DNA from: JAXGPF01 sp964650945
Lineage (GTDB): Bacteria > Verrucomicrobiota > Kiritimatiellia > JAAZAB01
NCBI GenBank assembly: GCA_964650945.1
Contig: CAZYXU010000001.1
Location: 34,611 to 98,610, forward strand
DNA: 64,000 nt
Direction: 5' to 3'
The translations under genes were made by a program, and so were the position numbers. Every line of letters begins with the position of its first letter. Positions within the stretch are counted from its first letter, which is position 1. The notes below the pieces were generated by a model. The model saw only the letters and a list, made by a program, of their open reading frames with translations, searched no databases and was not told where the DNA came from. Below, in pieces: positions 57,154-64,000 of the stretch.

Positions 57154-57169
57154 ACCGGCCGGCGGCGGT

Positions 57170-58930
57170 TCAACTGCGCTGCAATCGCCAGTTGCCCCAC
57201 GCCTGGACCTCCGACATCAGTTCCTGGCCTTCCCGGCCTTTCCAGTAAACGCGGTGCTGGTCGCCGTAAGGCGTGTAATCCGCCGGCACGCGCTCCCACC
57301 AAGGCTGGGCCGGCGACCGCCGGGCGCCCGCCGCCGGCAGCGGCGCGGAAGGCTGGACCACGCAGACGTTGAATTTCAATGTGTCGCCCGGGCGCAAACC
57401 CGAATCCGGGTCGGCGTTGCGCCGGCGCAGCGCGGCCAGGGGCAGGGCGAGCATGACGGCATACCCGCGCGGGGTGGGGCGGACGGCATGCCGGAAAACC
57501 ATCCCGGGGAATTGGCTTTCCTTCGGCATCCAGACATTGCCCTGCGCATCCACGGAGATTTCAAACGATTCGGGCGTGAAGTTGATGTGTTCCAGGCGCG
57601 GATTGGCGGCAAACAGGAACCGCACCGCGTCGCACTTTTGCATGGACAGCAGCCCATGCCACCCCGCGCGCGTCTGGCTGACGACATCCGCCAGGATGTA
57701 AAGCAGTCCGCCGGCATGCATGGCGCGCACGGTGTAGGAGCAATAACCGTGCCGGAATGCCGCCGGATAACGCTCCCGGGCGTAGTCGTAATTGGCGTCC
57801 TGCGAGACCTGGATCGCCGGAATCTTTTGCCAGGCGCCGGCCTGGACGTCGGCGTCCACCGCCACCGGTTCGCCCCGGCGCACGATATAATCGGCGCGGA
57901 TTAGCCGCGCGCCGGCGAGCCGCGCGGGCTTTGAGCTTTGCGCGGCTGAACGCGCGCCGCCGCGCCGCAGGCTGGCGCCGTGCCGGCGCATCCACCGGCC
58001 GATGGTCCGCAGGCGCCGGACTTCCTCGGTCCGCAATTGCCCGTCCGGGCGCGGGCCGACATTCAGCAGCAGGTTGCCGCCCAGGCCGACGGTGGCGCGC
58101 AGCAATTCCACCAGCTTCTCCGCCGGCCGGAAATCCGCCGGCCGCTCGTGCCGGCAATAGCCCCAGGACTGCCCGGTCATTGTGTGGCAGGCTTCCCAGG
58201 GGATGGGCCGGCCGTTGTACAGCGGCGGCGCATGCGGGGTCATTTGCTCCGGCGTGATGAAATCCGGGTGGTTGCCGGTCAGGCGGTTGTTGATGAGGAT
58301 GTCGGGCTGGCACTTGCGGATTTCCCGGCCGATCGGTCCGCCGTCGAAAATCGGGTCGCGCCCGTCAAACCACAGGATGTCAATCTTGCCGTAATTGGTG
58401 AGCAACTCGCGCAACTGGCCGACCATGTATGCCTGGTACCTGGCCAGGTCGGGCTGGCGGGCGTTGGGCTCCAGGCGCACCAGCGGGAAATCCGGGGGCA
58501 AGGGATAGTGCTGGTGGTGCCAGTCCTTGATCGAGTAATAAATCCCAACGCGCAATCCTTCCGCGCGGCAGGCGTCCACGTATTCCCGCACCAGGTCGCG
58601 CCGCGCGCCCGCATGCATGGACGTGTATTTGGTCAGCTTGGAATCGAACAGGCAAAACCCGTCATGATGCTTGGCGGTCAGCACCATGTAACGCATGCCG
58701 GCTTCGCGCGCCAGGCGCGCCCATTGCCGCGGCGCGCCGGGCCGGGGCTTAAACAGCGGCAGCAGTTTTTCGTACTCCCGGATTTTGACGCGCTCGGAGA
58801 ACATGACCCATTCCCCGCGCGCCGGGATGGCGTACAGGCCGAAATGGATAAACATGCCGAATTGGGCCTCACGCCACCACTGGCTGCGCGCCGCCGCGGC
58901 GGCCGGATGCGGTTCAAAATTGCTTTTCAT
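57170..58930 (-). CDS. GH29 alpha-L-fucosidase
   Basis: Removes alpha-L-fucose from glycans. 586 residues. The GH29 catalytic domain spans about 15-330: REAQFGMFIHFGLYAIPARGEWVMF, YMVLTAKHHDGFCLFDSKLTKYTSMHAGARRDLVREYVDAC, YYSIKDWHHQHYP, and the nucleophile Asp in ILWFDGRDP, then GNLLLNVGPRPDGQ. The C-terminal ~230 residues are beta-rich and may form a carbohydrate-binding domain. No signal peptide is seen, so the enzyme would be cytoplasmic or non-classically placed. It is convergent with lpxD. Confidence 0.9.
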   Translation of the reverse strand: MKSNFEPHPAAAAARSQWWREAQFGMFIHFGLYAIPARGEWVMFSERVKIREYEKLLPLFKPRPGAPRQWARLAREAGMRYMVLTAKHHDGFCLFDSKLTKYTSMHAGARRDLVREYVDACRAEGLRVGIYYSIKDWHHQHYPLPPDFPLVRLEPNARQPDLARYQAYMVGQLRELLTNYGKIDILWFDGRDPIFDGGPIGREIRKCQPDILINNRLTGNHPDFITPEQMTPHAPPLYNGRPIPWEACHTMTGQSWGYCRHERPADFRPAEKLVELLRATVGLGGNLLLNVGPRPDGQLRTEEVRRLRTIGRWMRRHGASLRRGGARSAAQSSKPARLAGARLIRADYIVRRGEPVAVDADVQAGAWQKIPAIQVSQDANYDYARERYPAAFRHGYCSYTVRAMHAGGLLYILADVVSQTRAGWHGLLSMQKCDAVRFLFAANPRLEHINFTPESFEISVDAQGNVWMPKESQFPGMVFRHAVRPTPRGYAVMLALPLAALRRRNADPDSGLRPGDTLKFNVCVVQPSAPLPAAGARRSPAQPWWERVPADYTPYGDQHRVYWKGREGQELMSEVQAWGNWRLQRS

Positions 58931-58957
58931 CTTGCTCCTTCAGGATGGGATGCGCGC

Positions 58958-60664
58958 TCAATGGCGGGTTGGAAATTCCTGGCGCCGCAGACGCGGCGCG
59001 CTCGCCTGATTGTAACCGGCGAAAAAAGCCTGCGTGTCCGCCGGGCCGGCCCAGCCCCGGCTGGCCAGGCAATCGCCCACCCGGAACAAATCGCGCCCGG
59101 CGCGGCGGCGGGAGACGCGCCAGTGTTTGTGGACGCCGTCCAGGTCCACTGCCCACATGTCGGATGGGGCGGCGCCGGCCATGACATTTTCATATTTCAA
59201 GTCGCGGTTGGAATAGTTCCGCGCGTGAAACATGGCCGCCAGCCGGCCGTAGGCGGTCAGCAGCGCCGCGCGTTCCGCCGGGGGCAGGTCCGGTCGCGCC
59301 AGGCGGTCCTGCAAGGGCTGCGCGTCCAGCGCCACGGCGATCAGATATTCCGCCCGCCGCCGTCCGCCGCGCCATTGCGCGCTCCAGGCCAGCGCCGGCG
59401 CGGTGGGAATGCCCGCCGCGCCTAACTGCCGGGCGAGGTCGAAGTTCCGGCGCGCCCGGGGCGGCCGCAGGGAAAAGCGCCAGCCGCCCGGCCGGCCGCG
59501 GCGCGGCCAATGCGCCTTGATCACCAGCCCGTCCAGGGCGGTGACGCGGCAGCCGTCATAGGCCTTCAATTCCCGGCCGGGGCCGCTCGTTTCCACGAAC
59601 GGCGCCGGGCCGGCCGCTGCCGGCTGCCAATGGCGTTGCAGCCATTGAACCAGCCGGCCGGCCTGCGCCGGATCGGCCTGCCAGGCCAGGCCGCCCTGCC
59701 GGATCGAGATGGCCGGCGCCGGGATGCGCCGGCGCAAACCGCCGGCCAGCAACAGCGCCAGCATCATGCCGGTGGCCAGGAGCGAGTCGGTGAAATCGGC
59801 TTCCGTGCCGAACCAGATGCCGGGTTTGCGGGCGGGATTGAAATCCGTGAAAAAGTGGTGGAATTTAATCACCCAAACCCAGGCGGCATGCGCGCCGATG
59901 CTCTGCCAGATCGAGCCGGTCCGCTCCAGGAAGGCGCATAAAACCACTCCCAGCAAAGTCAGATTGCAGAAACGCAGGATGAACGCGTCCGTCCGCGGAA
60001 CATTGGCAAAGGTATCCAGGTAAACCCGCCAGACGGCGGCCGCCGGGGACACGCCCTCGAACGCTTCCGGCGTGGGACTCAGAAAATGCGCGAGCGCGAA
60101 AATCGCGCTGGAAAACAACGCCGCCGGCCAGACCCGCCAGAGGCGCGTGCATACCCGGAACAGGATTCCGCGGCAGATGATTTCCTCCAGCAGGCCGACG
60201 GAAATGCCGGAAAGCAGGTAGGAAAAGGTCCGGTAAGGCATGACCGACCAGTCCGCCGGGAGGGTGATGATCCGGATATCCAGCAGTCGCGCGGCCAGGC
60301 TCATGCCCCCCAGCGTCGCCAGGCCGATGAGTATGCCCCAGGCGATTTGCCGCCGCCACTGCGGGCTGACGGCCCGGTCCGGGTCGGCGCTGAATCCGCA
60401 GTCGCGCCCGCCGCGCCAGCCGGCGATTTTCAAAAAATAGCCCAGGAAAATCAGGCCGATGACAAAGATGCACCGGCGCATTACCCGGTCCGCTCCCTTG
60501 TCGAGCAGGTAAGCGCCCACCGGCCCGTCCAGCCGGACGGCGCCTTGCATGATCAACACCGCCGCCAGCGCCGCCGTCCCGATCCCGACCGTCAGGAACA
60601 GGACCATCAGGATAATGATCTGCCAGGGGCTGGCCGGTCGCAACGCCTGGTTTGATTTATGCAT
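58958..60664 (-). CDS. CPBP intramembrane protease fused to WaaP/Kdo-kinase-like domain
   Basis: About 568 residues joining two families. The N-terminal ~310 residues have about eight membrane segments and the CPBP (Abi) motifs: EExxxR in LLEEIICRGIL (Glu160, Glu161, Arg165), FALAHF (His193) and GAHAAWVW (His259). The C-terminal ~200 residues form a kinase-like domain of the LPS kinase group: LVIKAHW (Lys383), HARNYSNRDLKYENVM (Asp488, Asn493) and VDLDGV (Asp507). The kinase part would face the cytosol. The frame is continuous and both active sites look intact. ATG 60664 is chosen; a TTG at 60688 overlapping the upstream stop is possible. It is the last gene of the carbamoyltransferase cluster. 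Confidence 0.75.
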   Translation of the reverse strand: MHKSNQALRPASPWQIIILMVLFLTVGIGTAALAAVLIMQGAVRLDGPVGAYLLDKGADRVMRRCIFVIGLIFLGYFLKIAGWRGGRDCGFSADPDRAVSPQWRRQIAWGILIGLATLGGMSLAARLLDIRIITLPADWSVMPYRTFSYLLSGISVGLLEEIICRGILFRVCTRLWRVWPAALFSSAIFALAHFLSPTPEAFEGVSPAAAVWRVYLDTFANVPRTDAFILRFCNLTLLGVVLCAFLERTGSIWQSIGAHAAWVWVIKFHHFFTDFNPARKPGIWFGTEADFTDSLLATGMMLALLLAGGLRRRIPAPAISIRQGGLAWQADPAQAGRLVQWLQRHWQPAAAGPAPFVETSGPGRELKAYDGCRVTALDGLVIKAHWPRRGRPGGWRFSLRPPRARRNFDLARQLGAAGIPTAPALAWSAQWRGGRRRAEYLIAVALDAQPLQDRLARPDLPPAERAALLTAYGRLAAMFHARNYSNRDLKYENVMAGAAPSDMWAVDLDGVHKHWRVSRRRAGRDLFRVGDCLASRGWAGPADTQAFFAGYNQASAPRLRRQEFPTRH

Positions 60665-60684
60665 AAGATCAAATTTCAAAACTC

Positions 60685-61989
60685 TCAAAACCTCTGCGCC
60701 GCCGCCATTGCCTGCAATTTATGGTAGATGGATTCCGCGATATATTGCAATCCCTGCTGGCGGAAATGTATGCCGTCGCCGGAAAAATACGGGTCGAATT
60801 CCGGACCGGCGCCCAGGGCATGCAGGTCCAGCAGGTCGGCCCCGGTCTGCGCGGCCACCTGCCGGGTCAATTCCGCGTATTCGTCATGCACGGCGTTGAA
60901 ATCAATCCTGGCCGCGGCTTCGGCAAATTTGTACTGGTTGGCCTCCACCTCGCGGCGCGGCGCCGTGATCAGCAACGGGCGCGCCCCGGCCGCCCGGATG
61001 TCCTTCACGAATTCGGTCAGGATCGCCGCGTATTCGCCCGGCGGCACGCGGAATCCGGCTTCCTCCCGTACCGGCCGGCCATTGTGGCCGTTGGCAAACA
61101 GGTTGAACAACAGCATGAAGCAGCGCTTGTTCTTCAGGATGTTGTAGAGCGTGCCATGCCAGCGGCTGACCTTCATGGCCATGCGGTTGCGGTCGGTCTG
61201 CATTTCCAGCCAGTGATCGTTCCAGCCGTAATACAGGGTGACAATGTCGGGCCGCAGTTGGCGGGCCTGGGTTTTGAACACTTTTAAACCCTGGGCCGAC
61301 GAATACCCGTAAACCGCCATATTGAAGGCCTCCCAGCGGTTGGATGTCGGGGGCGCCACCGCCAGCAGGTTGTGCAGCAACTGGCTGTAGGGCGGGTGGC
61401 CTTGCGCGGTGACCGAATCGCCCATGCAGATGACGCGCGTGATGCCCGGCTGTTTGACGGGGTCAACCTCGCGGTCCCGGTAGCCCAGGCGGTTGATGAC
61501 GATCCGGTCATAACGCTTGCCGGGACGGAACTTCCAGAGCAATTCCGGGTCGGAATACCCCTCGTCGCGTTCGGTATGGCCGTCGGCGTCCGTGGTTTCG
61601 AAGATGACCGGCGCCATTTCCACCTTGAAATCCGATTTCGCCAGGGTCCATTCCAGCGCGCCGACCATGATGTATAAGGTTGCCAGCGCCAGGATGATCT
61701 GGCGCGGCACGAGGCCGTCCAGCAGACTGCGGATTTCCCGCCCCTGCCGGCGGGCGTGCAGTTTGACCGCGATGCGCGCCGCCAGCAGCAGCGCCACCGC
61801 CAGCCAGGGCTTGAAATTGGCGTTGACGGTGAGGTGCAATGGCCCCGCGCGCAACTGCAGCGGATTCATAAGCCAGGCGGCGGGGAGGATCAGCATGGCG
61901 GCCAGGCCGGCCCAGTCCAGGATGGAAAGCAACACAGCCTGCCAGCCGCGCGCCGGCCGGCGGGTGGATGTTGGATTGGCGTCTTGCAT
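60685..61989 (-). CDS. SGNH/GDSL-family hydrolase with membrane segments
   Basis: About 434 residues. Three N-terminal membrane segments at about 20-40, 60-77 and 96-113, then an SGNH esterase domain: ICMGDSVTAQ (Ser191), LYYGWNDHWLE (Asn of GxND) and SGDGIHFRQQGL with the catalytic Asp/His. It probably removes or transfers acyl groups at the cell surface. Its start overlaps the stop of the DUF5989 gene by one base (TGATG). SGNH hydrolases of this kind regularly accompany carbamoyltransferase and DUF5989 genes. Confidence 0.87.
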   Translation of the reverse strand: MQDANPTSTRRPARGWQAVLLSILDWAGLAAMLILPAAWLMNPLQLRAGPLHLTVNANFKPWLAVALLLAARIAVKLHARRQGREIRSLLDGLVPRQIILALATLYIMVGALEWTLAKSDFKVEMAPVIFETTDADGHTERDEGYSDPELLWKFRPGKRYDRIVINRLGYRDREVDPVKQPGITRVICMGDSVTAQGHPPYSQLLHNLLAVAPPTSNRWEAFNMAVYGYSSAQGLKVFKTQARQLRPDIVTLYYGWNDHWLEMQTDRNRMAMKVSRWHGTLYNILKNKRCFMLLFNLFANGHNGRPVREEAGFRVPPGEYAAILTEFVKDIRAAGARPLLITAPRREVEANQYKFAEAAARIDFNAVHDEYAELTRQVAAQTGADLLDLHALGAGPEFDPYFSGDGIHFRQQGLQYIAESIYHKLQAMAAAQRF

Positions 61990-62150
61990 CAGAAAAGCGT
62001 GTAAATGAACGGCGCTACGGCCTGGCTGCTGACGATCAGCAACGCGATCAGCAGCAGCATCAAAACGACCGGGATGATCCACCACTGTTTCTGGCGCCAC
62101 GCGAAACCGAAAAATTGTTTAATCAATTCCAGCAGGTGTCTGAAAAACAT
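61989..62150 (-). CDS. DUF5989-family small membrane protein
   Basis: 53 residues: MFFRHLLELIKQFFGFAWRQ, then KQWWIIPVVLMLLLIALLIVSSQAVAPFIYTLF. The KxWW-(I/L)P start of the membrane segment and the SAVAPFIYTLF-type end are the DUF5989 hallmarks. One membrane helix. It lies 17 bp after the carbamoyltransferase gene and abuts the SGNH gene. The family function is unknown but its clusters are with carbamoyltransferases. Confidence 0.82.
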   Translation of the reverse strand: MFFRHLLELIKQFFGFAWRQKQWWIIPVVLMLLLIALLIVSSQAVAPFIYTLF

Positions 62151-62167
62151 AATCTTTGCCCTTGCTT

Positions 62168-63997
62168 TTAATCCAGCACGTAATCCTTGCGCCAATCGGC
62201 CGTGTCGGTCCATGGCGGCTGTGCCGCTTTGGTTAATATATGCGAGCCTAAGACCAGGCAATCCATCTCCGTACGCATGAAACAGCGGTAGGCATCGTCC
62301 GGCGTGCAGACGATTGGCTCGCCGCGCACATTGAAGGAGGTGTTGATGATCACCCCGTAGCCGGTCAGCGCTTCAAAGGCCTTGATCAGGTCGTAATATT
62401 CCGGGTTTGTCGCCCGGTTGACCGTCTGTACGCGGGCGGAGTAATCCACGTGGGTGATGGCCGGGATGTCCGAGCGCGCCTGCTTGATGCGCTCGCGCAA
62501 GGGCAGGCTGGCGGCGGCGGCCTTGTTGAGGCAGCGCGCTTCCTGCACCTGCGCCACCAGCAGCATGTAGGGCGATGGCCGGTCCAGGTCGAAAAAGTCG
62601 CCGACGCGCTCCTCCAGGCAGGTGGGGGCGAAGGGCCGGAACGATTCGCGGTACTTGATTTTCAAATTCATGGTGGACTGCATTTGCGGCGAACGGGCGT
62701 CGCCGATAATCGAGCGGTTGCCCAGGGCGCGCGGGCCGAACTCCATCCGCCCCTGCACCAGCCCGATCACCTGCTGGCCGGCGATGAGCTGCGCGATGCG
62801 TTGCGCCCGCTGCGCCGGGTCCGGCAGATATTCGGCGGGATAGCCCCGGGCCTTCAGGTAGTCGCCGATTTCATCATCGCCGAAGGCCGGGCCGAGATAG
62901 GCGCCGCGCATGGCGTCGTGCTTGCCGTCCGGCGCGCGCGGTCCGCCGCACATCTGGTGCCAGACGTCCAGCGCCGCGCCCAGCGCCCCGCCGGCGTCGC
63001 CGGCGGCGGGTTGAATCCAGATGTCGGCGAACGGCCCCTCGCGCAGCAGGCGGCCGTTGGCCACGCAATTCAACGCCACGCCGCCGGCCAGGCAGGCGTA
63101 TTTGCAGCCGGTGGCCTGGTGCGCAAAACGCGCCATGCGCAGGACCACTTCCTCCGTCACATCCTGGATGGAACGCGCCATGTCCATTTCGCGTTTCGAG
63201 ATTTCTGATTCCGCCGAACGCGGCGGGCCGTCAAACAACTTGTCAAAACGCTGGTTGGTCATGGTCAGCCCGTCGAGGTATCCGAAGTAATCCAAGTTCA
63301 GCCGGAACGAGCCGTCCTCCTTGAGGTCCAGCAGATTGTCCAGGATGCGCTGCCGGTAGACCGGCTCGCCGAACGGCGCCAGCCCCATCAGCTTGTATTC
63401 CCCGGAGTTGACCTTGAAGCCCGTGAAGTAAGTGAAGGCCGAATACAACAGGCCCAACGAATGCGGGAAACGCAGTTCCTTCAATACCCGCAGGCGGTTG
63501 CCCTGGCCATGGCCGATGGTGCTGGTGGCCCACTCGCCCACGCCGTCCAGCGTCAGAATCGCGGCCTCCGGGAACGGCGAGGGGAAAAAGGCGCTGGCGG
63601 CGTGCGACTCATGGTGTTCGGGAAAATACAGCTTGTAGCCCGCGATGCCCAACTGCGCCAGGGTCCGCTCGATTTCCAGGGGAATCCACAACTTGCGGCG
63701 CAGCCAGAGCGGCACCGCCATCATGAACGAATTCAGCCCGCGCGGCGCGACGCTGAAATAGGTTTCCAGGATGCGCGCGAATTTCGTGATGGGCTTGTCG
63801 TAAAACGCCACCGCGTCCAATTGCCGGCCCGTGATACCGCCGGCTTGCAGGCAGTAGCGCACCGCGTGGATGGGGAACCCGGCGTCGTGTTTCTTGCGGC
63901 TGAACCGCTCCTCCTGCGCTGCGGCGACAATCTCGCCATCGCGCACCAGGGCGGCCGCGGAATCGTGATAAAATGCGCTGATGCCGAGGATGTTCAT
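62168..63997 (-). CDS. Carbamoyltransferase (NodU/CmcH family)
   Basis: 609 residues, complete. Transfers a carbamoyl group from carbamoyl phosphate to a hydroxyl of a sugar or other acceptor. The Kae1-like N-terminal domain starts MNILGISAFYHDSAAALVRDG and has FPEHHESHAASAFFPSPFPEAAILTLDGVGEW; the carbamoyltransferase C-terminal domain has GRMEFGPRALGNRSIIGDARSPQMQSTMNLKIKYRESFRPFAP and INTSFNVRGEPIVCTPDDAYRCF. First gene of the leftward cluster. The usual SxtJ membrane gene found between it and DUF5989 is absent. Confidence 0.92.
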   Translation of the reverse strand: MNILGISAFYHDSAAALVRDGEIVAAAQEERFSRKKHDAGFPIHAVRYCLQAGGITGRQLDAVAFYDKPITKFARILETYFSVAPRGLNSFMMAVPLWLRRKLWIPLEIERTLAQLGIAGYKLYFPEHHESHAASAFFPSPFPEAAILTLDGVGEWATSTIGHGQGNRLRVLKELRFPHSLGLLYSAFTYFTGFKVNSGEYKLMGLAPFGEPVYRQRILDNLLDLKEDGSFRLNLDYFGYLDGLTMTNQRFDKLFDGPPRSAESEISKREMDMARSIQDVTEEVVLRMARFAHQATGCKYACLAGGVALNCVANGRLLREGPFADIWIQPAAGDAGGALGAALDVWHQMCGGPRAPDGKHDAMRGAYLGPAFGDDEIGDYLKARGYPAEYLPDPAQRAQRIAQLIAGQQVIGLVQGRMEFGPRALGNRSIIGDARSPQMQSTMNLKIKYRESFRPFAPTCLEERVGDFFDLDRPSPYMLLVAQVQEARCLNKAAAASLPLRERIKQARSDIPAITHVDYSARVQTVNRATNPEYYDLIKAFEALTGYGVIINTSFNVRGEPIVCTPDDAYRCFMRTEMDCLVLGSHILTKAAQPPWTDTADWRKDYVLD

Positions 63998-64000
63998 GCT

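Overview
The window comes from a GC-rich, diderm (LPS-type) bacterium. An outer membrane is shown by bamA, a Skp/OmpH chaperone and lpxD at 53.1-57.2 kb and by two predicted beta-barrel proteins. The order prs, rplY(ctc), pth, rpsF, rpsR, rplI, dnaB, the cobalamin-dependent ribonucleotide reductase, an alpha-L-fucosidase, and many hairpin repeats fit the PVC group. Kiritimatiellota or a nearby Verrucomicrobiota/Lentisphaerota lineage is my best guess. This is inference: no rRNA is present.

Layout. 1-3.5 kb: nrdJ (runs off the left edge) with two candidate NrdR boxes, then a gene-free stretch full of inverted repeats. 3.5-9 kb: outer membrane protein, two GT4 glycosyltransferases with a small partner, and a membrane Ser/Thr kinase. 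8.9-18.4 kb: metabolic and housekeeping genes (deoB, an AmmeMemoRadiSam-type radical SAM enzyme, a GlcD-like flavoprotein, rlmN, pdxB), a secreted beta-lactamase-fold protein, a lipoprotein cyclophilin and a DUF116 protein. 18.4-22.9 kb: small secreted or lipoprotein genes, a transglutaminase-like lipoprotein, a degraded REP-type transposase and a methyltransferase.

22.9-32.5 kb is an accessory island with visibly less GC-biased sequence. It holds a type I restriction-modification locus transcribed leftwards as hsdR-hsdS, then XRE regulator-PIN toxin-small partner-hsdM-radC-26-residue membrane peptide. A promoter with a perfect palindrome between its -35 and -10 boxes precedes the XRE gene. 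Next come an antitoxin with a truncated ParE/RelE-type toxin, a GAPDH gene, a second PIN module and a broken piece of a second comM gene just before the intact comM.

32.5-46.8 kb: comM, an M20 amidohydrolase, a GH64-like glucanase sharing a 130-residue C-terminal module with the beta-lactamase-fold protein at 15-17 kb, yceH, a GT4 enzyme, ferredoxin, cbiB, tRNA-Gln(CUG), pabB, and an AraC-controlled carbohydrate cluster (TIM-barrel isomerase, Gfo/Idh oxidoreductase, outer membrane protein, divergent URO-D-family gene). 46.9-57.2 kb: a rightward core block from ispE and tRNA-Gln(UUG) through ribosomal proteins and dnaB to outer-membrane biogenesis.

57.2-64 kb: alpha-L-fucosidase, then a leftward cluster of carbamoyltransferase, DUF5989 peptide, SGNH hydrolase and a protein joining a CPBP intramembrane protease to a WaaP/Kdo-kinase-like domain. 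This looks like a cell-surface glycan modification module. The fusion and the regulated type I R-M island are the most unusual items in the window.
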